Part shown: piece after piece, positions 9,044 to 15,549 of the stretch
Position numbering within the stretch: the first letter of the stretch is position 1
How the letters are laid out: each line of letters starts with the position of its first letter
NCBI RefSeq assembly: GCF_039555755.1
Contig: NZ_CP154631.1
Coordinates: 3,286,001-3,350,000 of the forward strand
Reading direction: 5' to 3'
DNA length: 64,000 bases
DNA from: Pseudomonas sediminis
GTDB taxonomy: Bacteria > Pseudomonadota > Gammaproteobacteria > Pseudomonadales > Pseudomonadaceae
Made by a program: the position numbers and the translations under genes
Notes under the pieces: generated by a model
Told to the model about the DNA's origin: nothing
The model's input: only the letters and a program-made list of their open reading frames with translations
Database searches by the model: none

Positions 9044-9886
9044 TCACGCCAACTTCATCACTACCACGCCAGCCGCGATCACCGCGCACGCCACCAGGCG
9101 AATCGGTCGCAACCTCTCCTTGAGCAACACCACCCCCAGCAGCACGGCGAATACCACGCTGGTCTCGCGCAAGGCCGAAACCAATGCCACCGGCGCCTGG
9201 GTCATGGCCCAGATCACGATGGTGTAGGCTGCCATCGACATCGCCCCGCCAGCCAGCCCGCCACGCCAGTGCGGGCCCAGCTGCAGGAAGGCGCGCGGCC
9301 CACGGCTGATGGCCAATACCGCAGCCATCACCACACCGTTGACGGTGAACAGCCACAGCGAATAACCCAGCGCATCGCCATTGTTGCGCGCGCCCATGGC
9401 ATCGCTGAGGGTGTAGCCGGCGATGAACACTGCCGTCATCAACGCACAGCCCAGCATCGCCCCCTGTGGCGCCTTGTGATGGCCGCCGCGCAGCACCATC
9501 AGCCAGATGCCCAGCACCAGAACTAGCAAACCCAGCAACTGCAGGGCGCCCAGCCCGTCATGCAACAGCAGCAGTGAGAGCAGGGCGACCATCAGCGGCG
9601 AGCTGCCCCGCGCAATCGGGTAGACCTGGCCCAGGTCGCCGTACTAGTAGGCGCGGGCGAGAAAAAAGTTGTAGCCGATATGCAGCAACGCCGACAGCGC
9701 GATCCACGGCCAGGCCGAGGCTTGTGGCAGGGCCACCAGCGGCAGCGCGCAGAGCGCCACCAGGCCGGCACCGATCTGGATCAGCGTGGCGGTGAGAAAG
9801 CGATCCAGCCCAATCTTGAGCAGGGCGTTCCAGCCTGCGTGCAGGGCTGCGGCAGCGATGACGGCGAGAAAGACCGTGGTTTCCAA
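9044..9886 (-). pseudogene. DMT/EamA family transporter, nonsense mutation
   Basis: Two adjacent frames form one ~280-codon gene for a ten-helix drug/metabolite transporter of the EamA family. The N-terminal half ends ...FFLARAY at an in-frame TAG (complement of 9644-9646). The same frame continues immediately with YGDLGQVYPIARGSSPL, the conserved family segment, and then the second five-helix repeat to 9044. The start is taken as TTG at 9886, preceded by AGAGG at a suitable distance. One base change would restore the gene, so inactivation is recent or a sequencing error. Substrate is unknown. The C-terminal part alone, from the Met at 9592, is unlikely to function. Confidence 0.85.
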
Positions 9887-10192
9887 GGCGGGCCTCTGAG
9901 GTAGGCGGTGTTGAGGACATCTAACTGGAACAGTGGGGTAGTGGCCCGACGCGATATGGCCGGGGCGCCCTGGCAGCCTGCCGCAAGCCCGATTTCCGGG
10001 CAAAGCCCATTACAGCCGGCAGCGCGGTGATGCGATATTCAATGCAGTTGATGAAGGCCTCGCTCGGACAGCCGCATGGATGGGCATGAGGTTTTGCGGG
10101 GCTAGCGGTCAGCGACAGGCCGATGTGAGTTTCCATATGGGGCTGCCACTAGCAACTGCTTGCGCCATCTCCACTCCAGCAGGCCCATATAC
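9887..10192. other. Gap at left edge of cassette array
   Basis: Region between the broken DMT gene and the first attC-like site. A 71-codon minus frame (10136 to 9921) starts 57 bases beyond that site and could be a degenerate or very small cassette, but it has no recognisable family, and its 3' half overlaps likely promoter DNA of the transporter. I do not call it a gene. Confidence 0.35.
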
Positions 10193-10251
10193 CGCTAACG
10201 CCCGAATTAGGTCGGCCCGCGAAGCGGGTTCGGAAGAGTGATTTGTCAGGG
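10193..10251 (-). other. Degenerate attC-like site at array end
   Basis: Downstream (minus sense) of the gene ending at 10246. The minus strand shows a GTTAGCG core-like end (complement of 10193-10199, near GTTRRRY), a GC hairpin around CCCGCTTCGCGGG (10217-10228 region) and a weak partner core around the stop codon at 10245-10251. Core matches are imperfect, so this is a decayed or diverged attC at best. Confidence 0.4.
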
Positions 10252-10737
10252 CGCACTCCCGCATAGAGAGTCATCAAGCTCGCTTCTTTGCATGCTAGAG
10301 ACAACTCCAGAATCCACCTCCAACCGCAATACAGTGCGATGCACCTCCTGTCCATCTGGAGTAGTGCACATAGGCGAAAATCTCGCGAAGAAAACTCCGC
10401 TGAGCCAATCTGCATGAACGCGGTTGCCAAACTCGGGATACACCTGCTTCAAGGGCATATCACCACTGCATCGACTTAAGCCGACTAACCAGATTTTCTG
10501 GTCAACCAGTTCGAACCGGCCCACAGGCCCGCCTATAGCAGAGCAGGCTTCAGCCCGCTTTGCGGCAAACAGGCGTTCTGTTCTGGGTAAATCAAGCCAG
10601 CAGCATTTCTCTGGATGGATCGGTCCGAGTTCATTTCCAACAAGCAGCGTGTCAGCCAATGGCTGGGTTGCCGAAATCGGAGGAACGACGGCCATCAGCA
10701 GACCGAAGAGTACAAAGCGGAGATTGCAATTATTCAT
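10246..10737 (-). CDS. Cassette-borne secreted Cys-rich protein, unknown
   Basis: A 163-residue protein of no family I recognise. Residues 1-23 look like a Sec signal peptide (hydrophobic core RFVLFGLLMAVV, cleavage near ISATQ). The predicted mature chain has six cysteines (including a CC pair at 45-46), suggesting disulfides in the periplasm or outside the cell. The ATG lies only 4 bases beyond the attC core GTTAAGT (complement of 10742-10748), the arrangement expected of a gene cassette. A degenerate attC-like site overlaps its stop. Base composition is lower in GC than the flanking core genes. Function unknown; no similarity to its neighbours. Confidence 0.7.
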   Translation of the reverse strand: MNNCNLRFVLFGLLMAVVPPISATQPLADTLLVGNELGPIHPEKCCWLDLPRTERLFAAKRAEACSAIGGPVGRFELVDQKIWLVGLSRCSGDMPLKQVYPEFGNRVHADWLSGVFFARFSPMCTTPDGQEVHRTVLRLEVDSGVVSSMQRSELDDSLCGSAP

Positions 10738-10741
10738 GTGT

Positions 10742-10817
10742 ACTTAACGTTTGGTTAAGGGGCGGGCTTTAGCCCGTCCCAGCGAGCGGAGCGAGCGATT
10801 TGAACCAGTTGTTATAT
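10742..10817 (-). other. attC recombination site (attC1), intact
   Basis: 76-bp imperfect palindrome between two minus-strand genes. In minus sense it begins ATATAAC (10817-10811, one mismatch to RYYYAAC), immediately after the stop of the gene at 10819. It ends GTTAAGT (10748-10742, a perfect GTTRRRY). Internal boxes AACCA(GTT) and GGTT(AAG) pair, and the centre holds GGGCGGGCTTT/AGCCCGTCCC. Architecture and position are those of an integron attC site. Confidence 0.82.
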
Positions 10818-10818
10818 T

Positions 10819-11241
10819 TCAAACCTCTGGATCATCCCAGTTCAATTGGTCAATGTAGTTTGTTTTTATTATGCGATATTCATTTATGACTTGATTATTC
10901 AGCCAGCCATGGTCTTTGATGATTTTTGGATTTATCCACCCTTGGTGGCTTAAAGCATATATCTTGTTGAGCCAGCCGCGCTTGTAAGAATCTATTGCTA
11001 TTTCTTTTGACCGACAAATTCCATTAAGTGCATCTTTTTGGCCAAGTTTGTACCACTCGTCGCCATAAGCCTTCTCAAAGTTAAAATCACAGCTTTTTCT
11101 CTTCCAATAGCTAATAGCGGCTTCATTTGTGAAGCGCTGCGAATCAAATTCACCTCCAAAGGCAACGGCCGACTCTATTTGTTTTCTTGCGAGTCTGGCA
11201 GCCATGTGGCGAACAATTCTCTGCATGATTGGCTGTGTCAC
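10819..11241 (-). CDS. Cassette-borne protein, AT-rich gene, unknown
   Basis: A 140-residue soluble protein, lysine-, tryptophan- and asparagine-rich, with no signal peptide, no membrane segment and no family I recognise. The gene is clearly poorer in GC than its surroundings (many AAA, AAT and ATT codons), a sign of foreign origin. It is framed by attC1, which begins one base after its stop, and by attC2, whose core ends 15 bases before the GTG start at 11241. An alternative ATG start is at 11226. Pattern and size fit an integron gene cassette of unknown function. Confidence 0.68.
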   Translation of the reverse strand: MTQPIMQRIVRHMAARLARKQIESAVAFGGEFDSQRFTNEAAISYWKRKSCDFNFEKAYGDEWYKLGQKDALNGICRSKEIAIDSYKRGWLNKIYALSHQGWINPKIIKDHGWLNNQVINEYRIIKTNYIDQLNWDDPEV

Positions 11242-11392
11242 AATTTGGCCTTTGAAATATAACGTTTGGTTAAGGGGCCGGCTTTAGCCGGTCCCGAGTG
11301 AGCGAAGCGAGCGGCTTGAATGCTGTAATGGACTCTCCCCACACCACAGTTCTATACCAAGGTGTCGAGGATTTTTGAGCGGGAGAGTCGTT

Positions 11393-12436
11393 ATGAAACG
11401 TATCGCTGTTGATCTGGCCAAGTCCATTTACCAAGTTGCCGAGAGTGTCCGTTCCGGCCAGGTGGTGCAGCGCAAGCGGCTGAACCGAGAGGCGTTCCGG
11501 CGATATATACAGGAGCAGGCCGAGCCGGTCGAGTGGGTGATGGAGGCCTGTGGCACCGCGCACTATTGGGGGCGGCTGGCGCAATCGCTCGGTCATCAGG
11601 TGAAGCTGCTGCACCCGCGCTACGTGCGGCCCTATCGCCGTCGCAACAAAACCGACCGCAATGATTGCGATGCCATGCTGGAAGCGGCGCGCTGCACCGA
11701 CATTCATCCGGTACCGGTGAAGAGCCACGATCAGCAACAGCTCCAGCAATTGCACGGGCTGCGTGAAACCTGGAAGAAGAGTCGCACCCAGCGCATCAAC
11801 CTGCTGCGCGGCATGCTGCGTGAAGCGGGGATCGAAGCCCCGACCTCGACCGCCGCCTTTATCAGGGCTGCCAGTGAGCTGATTGAGCAACCTGAACTCG
11901 CCTCCTTGAGCCGTCTGCTGCATATCGTGCTGGCCGAGATCAACCTGTACGAACAGTGCATGGCCGAATGCGAACAGCAACTCAAGCGCTGGCACGCTGA
12001 CGATGAAATCGTGCGCAAACTGGATGAGGTCAGTGGTATTGGGCTGCTGACTGCCAGCGCCCTGACGACCGCCGTCGGTAAGCCCGAGCGATTTGCCAAT
12101 GGTCGCCAGCTCAGCGCTTGGCTGGGTATGACGCCGCGTGAGTTCAGCAGTGGCAATAGCCGCAAGCTCGGCCATATCAGCCGGCAGGGCAATGTCTATG
12201 TGCGCACGTTACTGATCCACGGCTCACGTGCAGCCTTGCTCGCCGCACAACGCTGCCAGGCCCGCACACCGGAAAAACTGACGCAGTTGCAGCGCTGGGC
12301 CGTGACAACGGCAGCACGGATCGGCCACAACAAGGCAGCGGTGGCCCTGGCCAACAAACTGGTGCGGATCTGCTGGGCGGTGTGGTGCCATGAACGGCGG
12401 TTCAGTGGCAATTGGCAGAGCGTCAAGCCCGCCTGA
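11393..12436 (+). CDS. IS110/IS1111 family transposase
   Basis: A 347-residue DEDD-type recombinase. The N-terminal RuvC-like domain shows Asp7 (AVDLAKS), Glu51 (VMEACG) and Asp88/Asp91 (NKTDRNDCDAM). The C-terminal Tnp_20 domain contains the helix-hairpin-helix-like VSGIGLLTASAL and the conserved segment TPREFSSGNSRKLGHISRQGN near residue 250, with the serine thought to attack DNA. The ATG at 11393 is chosen because GGGAGAG precedes it at 5-bases spacing; a TTG 18 bases upstream is possible. It appears full length and intact, so the element may still be active. Confidence 0.93.
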   Translation: MKRIAVDLAKSIYQVAESVRSGQVVQRKRLNREAFRRYIQEQAEPVEWVMEACGTAHYWGRLAQSLGHQVKLLHPRYVRPYRRRNKTDRNDCDAMLEAARCTDIHPVPVKSHDQQQLQQLHGLRETWKKSRTQRINLLRGMLREAGIEAPTSTAAFIRAASELIEQPELASLSRLLHIVLAEINLYEQCMAECEQQLKRWHADDEIVRKLDEVSGIGLLTASALTTAVGKPERFANGRQLSAWLGMTPREFSSGNSRKLGHISRQGNVYVRTLLIHGSRAALLAAQRCQARTPEKLTQLQRWAVTTAARIGHNKAAVALANKLVRICWAVWCHERRFSGNWQSVKPA

Positions 12437-12683
12437 CGGCGGGGGTAATCAATTAGGGAGTGATGGTTTTCTTGTGGTTGTGGTGAACAGCAGCACTGTC
12501 GGAACAGGCGAGTCCTGCAGCAGAAGAAGGCCGATAACAATGATGATCCCCGTGATCGATTGAACGCTTGGCCCCCGCTGCGCGAACTACAGAATGGCCA
12601 GGCCGTGAACGCCCACAACAGGCCGGATATACGAATGCAACCGCGCTGACGACAGGTGCAAAGGCAAAGCTTTACTCACTACT
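12437..12683 (+). ncRNA. Putative guide (bridge/seek) RNA region of IS
   Basis: 247-base non-coding stretch between the transposase stop and the right subterminal repeat. In the IS1111 group the guide RNA that pairs with target and donor DNA is reported to be encoded here. I see TTGAAC at 12560-12565, identical to one side of the insertion point (CTTGAA/CC), and AATGG at 12593-12597, identical to the opposite strand of the other side (AAATGG). Both are short and could be chance matches. RNA boundaries are unknown. Confidence 0.45.
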
Positions 12684-12742
12684 TGTGGGGAGAGTCCATA
12701 TACCATTTGTTAGACGCTGCTTGCACGATAGTTTCGAGTTCA

Positions 12743-13360
12743 TCACTGCGCTAGGACATTGAAGCTGGATATTTGGTTTTCTATTAGTTTGTAGTTTGGT
12801 TCGCCGCTGAGTACGGTGTGCTCTAAGCTAATTATCAGGGTTGCGGATGTGCGGTACACAATGTACTGCGCCCGCGAAACTTTAAAGCCCTTAGAGTTGT
12901 AAGATATGCTTTCAGTCCGAACTGCAGGAGTGCCTTTGAATGTGCCTGTGCCGGACTGCGATGAAATTAGCCTGATTCCAGAAGCTCTCATGATTTCATT
13001 TTGTCTTTTGGAGAGCTCATCTCCTAGAGTGTTAATGTCTGAAACTGTCAGGCCATCAAATTCTTCTTTTGTTAGCTCTGGAGGCCCGACCATAACTCTT
13101 GTTAGGAATGCTTCATTGCTCTTTTCTTTGTAGATCATGAAAGGGGTGGCGATATCCTTTAGATCTACATCGAGCTCTACTTTGGCCGTGTTAGCGATTT
13201 TGCTCGCTTGCCTCATTAGCTCGGTCGCATGAGAGCTAGATACAACGCGCCAATCTCCTGGGGCGGATATTTCATAAAGCCCGTCGAATCTATAATTTTC
13301 AGCGTGTGTGATGGCTGGGTATGAGATCAATATGGCTATTGCTATGAGTAATTTTCTCAA
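12743..13360 (-). CDS. Cassette-borne secreted protein, unknown
   Basis: A 205-residue protein with a clear Sec signal peptide (MRKLLIAIAILISYPAITHA, cleavage about residue 20) and no further membrane segment, so probably periplasmic or secreted. I recognise no domain. The start is a TTG at 13360; no better start lies downstream before the signal core. Its stop is 27 bases (minus sense) before the attC2 core GTCTAAC, and another GTTAGAC core lies about 52 bases upstream of the start. Gene and spacing fit a third integron cassette. GC content is lower than the neighbouring core genes. Confidence 0.68.
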   Translation of the reverse strand: MRKLLIAIAILISYPAITHAENYRFDGLYEISAPGDWRVVSSSHATELMRQASKIANTAKVELDVDLKDIATPFMIYKEKSNEAFLTRVMVGPPELTKEEFDGLTVSDINTLGDELSKRQNEIMRASGIRLISSQSGTGTFKGTPAVRTESISYNSKGFKVSRAQYIVYRTSATLIISLEHTVLSGEPNYKLIENQISSFNVLAQ

Positions 13361-13412
13361 TTTTTTATCTCTTGATGATCTTAAAGTTCGCTCAGTGCGA
13401 TTTCTTTGCAGT

Positions 13413-13470
13413 GTCTAACAGTGATTAGACGGAAGGCGGTACTAACGCGATAGTAGAGCCTTCCATCTAA
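13413..13470 (-). other. attC-like site upstream of last cassette
   Basis: The minus strand carries a perfect GTTRRRY core, GTTAGAC (13419-13413), next to a hairpin whose 13-base arms (13425-13437 and 13458-13470, TTAGACGGAAGGC type) pair at 12 of 13 positions. The partner R'' core is not recognisable. This is either a diverged attC of a lost cassette or an attI-like remnant. Confidence 0.45.
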
Positions 13471-13888
13471 CTCCGCACCACTATCATGGTTGCCCTGGGA
13501 AATTCTTTTTAAAATCATGGCATTACCAGTCAGCTCCTGATCCTTGGGCGTATTCGCTTGACTTCCTCTTTTGCCTCATTGCTTACAGTTGCTCAAAAAC
13601 AGTCAGAACACCCTGTTTGTGTTCCGCGCGCTAAGCCTTGAACGCCCAGGCCATGTATCCATCGGCAAATGGCGCTTCGCCATGGGGTGTTGAGCTTTGG
13701 CATGAAGCTGTCCAATCGCCGAAGCTATATTCCTTTTACTGCTTGTTGCAACCTGCTGACTGAACTTTTCAGTTTTGCTACGGTCTTGCCCTCGTCCGGG
13801 CGTGTGCTTTTCCACGTCCGGCGTTCTTGCGGCCTGCGCTTTAGCGATGGTTTCGCTGAGCGCAGGCCATTCGCGACGGTGAGAGGCC
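13471..13888. other. Gap between cassette array and ABC locus
   Basis: About 420 bases without a supportable gene, partly AT-rich on the left. A palindromic patch around 13663-13690 (AATGGCGCTTCGCCATG) is visible. No integrase gene or convincing attI is seen. It may be decayed cassette DNA plus the promoter of the ABC operon starting at 13889. Confidence 0.5.
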
Positions 13889-14812
13889 ATGATCGATATA
13901 AGAAACCTGACCAAGCGTTTTGCGCAGCACACGGCAGTCGATGACCTGTCGTTCCAGGTCCAGCCAGGGGAGGTGCTGGGCTTTCTCGGTCCCAACGGGG
14001 CCGGCAAATCCACCACCATGAAGATGCTCACCGGCTTTCTCGCGCCGACCTCCGGTACGGCGAGCATCCTCGGTTGCGATATCCAGACCCAGACTCTCAA
14101 GGCCCAGCGGCATATCGGTTATCTGCCGGAAGGCGCGCCGTGCTATGGCGACATGACGGTGCGTGGCTTTCTTGGGTTTATCGCCGAGGTGCGCGGTTTT
14201 CGCGGCGCCGAGAAGACGCTTCGCGTGCAGCGCGCTGTGGAGCAGGTGGAGCTGGAAAAGGTGCTGGAGCAGAGCATCGAGACGCTCTCCAAGGGCTTCA
14301 AGCGCCGCGTTGGCCTGGCCCAGGCGATTCTGCATGATCCGCGCGTGCTGATCCTCGACGAGCCCACCGACGGCCTCGACCCCAACCAGAAGCATCAGGT
14401 GCGCCAGCTTATTCAGGGGCTGGCCCGCGACAAGATCGTGATCATTTCCACTCATATTCTCGAAGAGGTAACGGCGCTGTGTACCCGCGCGGTGGTGATC
14501 GCCCAGGGCCGCTTGCTGGCCGATGGTACGCCGCTGGAGCTGGAAAGCCGCTCGCGCTATCACCAGGCGGTGACGCTGGTGGCCGATGAGGTGCTGGACC
14601 AGGCAGCCCTGGCGGCGCTGCCGGGCGTCGCCGGTGTCGAGGAGAACGCCCGCGAGCACAGCCTGAGCGTGCTGGCGCAGCCGGGCGAAGTGATCTTCCC
14701 GCAGGTCAATGCGCTGATTGCCGAGCGCGGCTGGAAGGTCAAGGAACTCAACGTGGAACGCGGCCGCCTGGATGAGGTGTTCCGCACACTGACCCGGGGA
14801 GAGCAGCCATGA
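13889..14812 (+). CDS. ABC transporter ATPase, GldA-type
   Basis: A 307-residue ATP-binding subunit. Walker A GPNGAGKST is at residues 34-42, the signature LSKGFKRR at 133-140, Walker B VLILDEP at 153-159 and the H-loop His at 189. A C-terminal domain of about 90 residues follows, as in ABC-2 exporters. The GldA name comes from Bacteroidetes gliding genes, but in proteobacteria this conserved locus has no established substrate and no link to gliding. GGTGAGAGG precedes the ATG closely. The stop overlaps the permease start by ATGA. It is the first gene of a four-gene cluster. Confidence 0.93.
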   Translation: MIDIRNLTKRFAQHTAVDDLSFQVQPGEVLGFLGPNGAGKSTTMKMLTGFLAPTSGTASILGCDIQTQTLKAQRHIGYLPEGAPCYGDMTVRGFLGFIAEVRGFRGAEKTLRVQRAVEQVELEKVLEQSIETLSKGFKRRVGLAQAILHDPRVLILDEPTDGLDPNQKHQVRQLIQGLARDKIVIISTHILEEVTALCTRAVVIAQGRLLADGTPLELESRSRYHQAVTLVADEVLDQAALAALPGVAGVEENAREHSLSVLAQPGEVIFPQVNALIAERGWKVKELNVERGRLDEVFRTLTRGEQP

Positions 14813-15540
14813 CCCAGTTGCCCGTGATCTTCAAACGCGAGCTGGCGAGCTATTTCGCCACGCCGCTGGCCTATGTGTTCATCGTCATCTTCCTGGTGCT
14901 GTCCGGGGTGTTCACCTTCTACCTGGGCGGCTTCTTCGAGGGCGGGCAGGCCAATCTGTCGGCCTTCTTCAATTTCCACCCCTGGCTCTATCTGTTCCTG
15001 GTGCCGGCGATTGCCATGCGCCTGTGGGCGGAGGAGCGCAAGTCCGGCTCCATCGAGCTGCTGATGACCCTGCCGATCACCCGCTTCGAGGCGGTCACCG
15101 GCAAGTTCCTGGCGGCCTGGGTGTTTGCCGGCATCGCGCTGCTGCTGACCTTTCCGATGATCATCACGGTCAACTATCTGGGCGAGCCGGACAGCGGCGC
15201 CATCGTCACCGGCTATATCGGCAGCTGGCTGCTGGCCGGGGCTTATCTGGCCATCGGCTCGTGCATGTCGGCGCTGAGCAAGAACCAGGTGATCGCCTTC
15301 ATCCTCGCGGTCAGCGCCTGCTTCCTGTTTATCGTCAGCGGCTTTCCCATGGTGCTCGACGCCTTCGCCTGGGCGCCGCAGTGGCTGGTGGACGCCATCG
15401 CCTCGCTGAGCTTCCTGGTGCGCTTCGACGCCATCAGCAAGGGTGTGATCGATCTGCGTGACCTGCTGTATTTCCTCTCGCTGATCGCTGCCTGGCTGAC
15501 CGCCACTGCCGTGGTCATCGACCTGAAGAAAGCCGACTGA
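14809..15540 (+). CDS. ABC-2 type permease, GldF-type
   Basis: A 243-residue inner-membrane permease with six predicted helices. It begins with the ABC-2 pattern FKRELASYFATPLAYVFIVIF, followed by RLWAEERKSGSIELLMTLPI after helix two, typical of this family. It overlaps the ATPase gene by 4 bases and precedes the auxiliary gene by 9 bases, so the three are surely one operon. It would form the membrane part of the transporter with the upstream ATPase. Substrate unknown. Confidence 0.92.
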   Translation: MTQLPVIFKRELASYFATPLAYVFIVIFLVLSGVFTFYLGGFFEGGQANLSAFFNFHPWLYLFLVPAIAMRLWAEERKSGSIELLMTLPITRFEAVTGKFLAAWVFAGIALLLTFPMIITVNYLGEPDSGAIVTGYIGSWLLAGAYLAIGSCMSALSKNQVIAFILAVSACFLFIVSGFPMVLDAFAWAPQWLVDAIASLSFLVRFDAISKGVIDLRDLLYFLSLIAAWLTATAVVIDLKKAD

Positions 15541-15549
15541 GGAGCGCCC

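Larger units (their letters stand above)
11321..12702 (+). mobile_element. IS1111-group (IS110 family) insertion sequence
   Basis: Element of about 1382 bp encoding one transposase. Subterminal inverted repeats are 16-bp perfect: ATGGACTCTCCCCACA at 11328-11343 and its complement at 12684-12699. Seven bases lie outside the left repeat and three outside the right, the asymmetry described for the IS1111 group. There is no target duplication, as expected for IS110-family elements. It sits inside attC2. A subset of IS1111 elements is known to target attC sites specifically, and this copy fits that behaviour. The exact ends are inferred from alignment with attC1 and could shift by a base or so. 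Confidence 0.88.
11257..12715 (-). other. attC2 site split by IS insertion
   Basis: In minus sense, the R'' core GTCTAAC (12715-12709, perfect RYYYAAC) plus AAATGG is separated by the insertion sequence from the rest of the site, TTCAAGCCGCTCGC... to GTTATAT (11263-11257). Joining 11257-11320 to 12703-12715 gives a 77-bp site that aligns base by base with attC1 (76 bp), including the TTGAACCA box at the junction. The insertion is therefore precise and within the outer arm of the palindrome. Confidence 0.82.

Noticed and set aside
9921..10136. 71-codon minus-strand frame left of the cassette array
   Set aside because: Starts 57 bases beyond an attC-like site, so a tiny cassette is possible, but no family, no clear ribosome site and overlap with the transporter's 5' region leave it unsupported.
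13603..14100. 165-codon minus-strand frame at the start of the ABC ATPase gene
   Set aside because: Considered as a possible cassette or integrase remnant. It overlaps the Walker A coding region in reverse and shows no recombinase motif.
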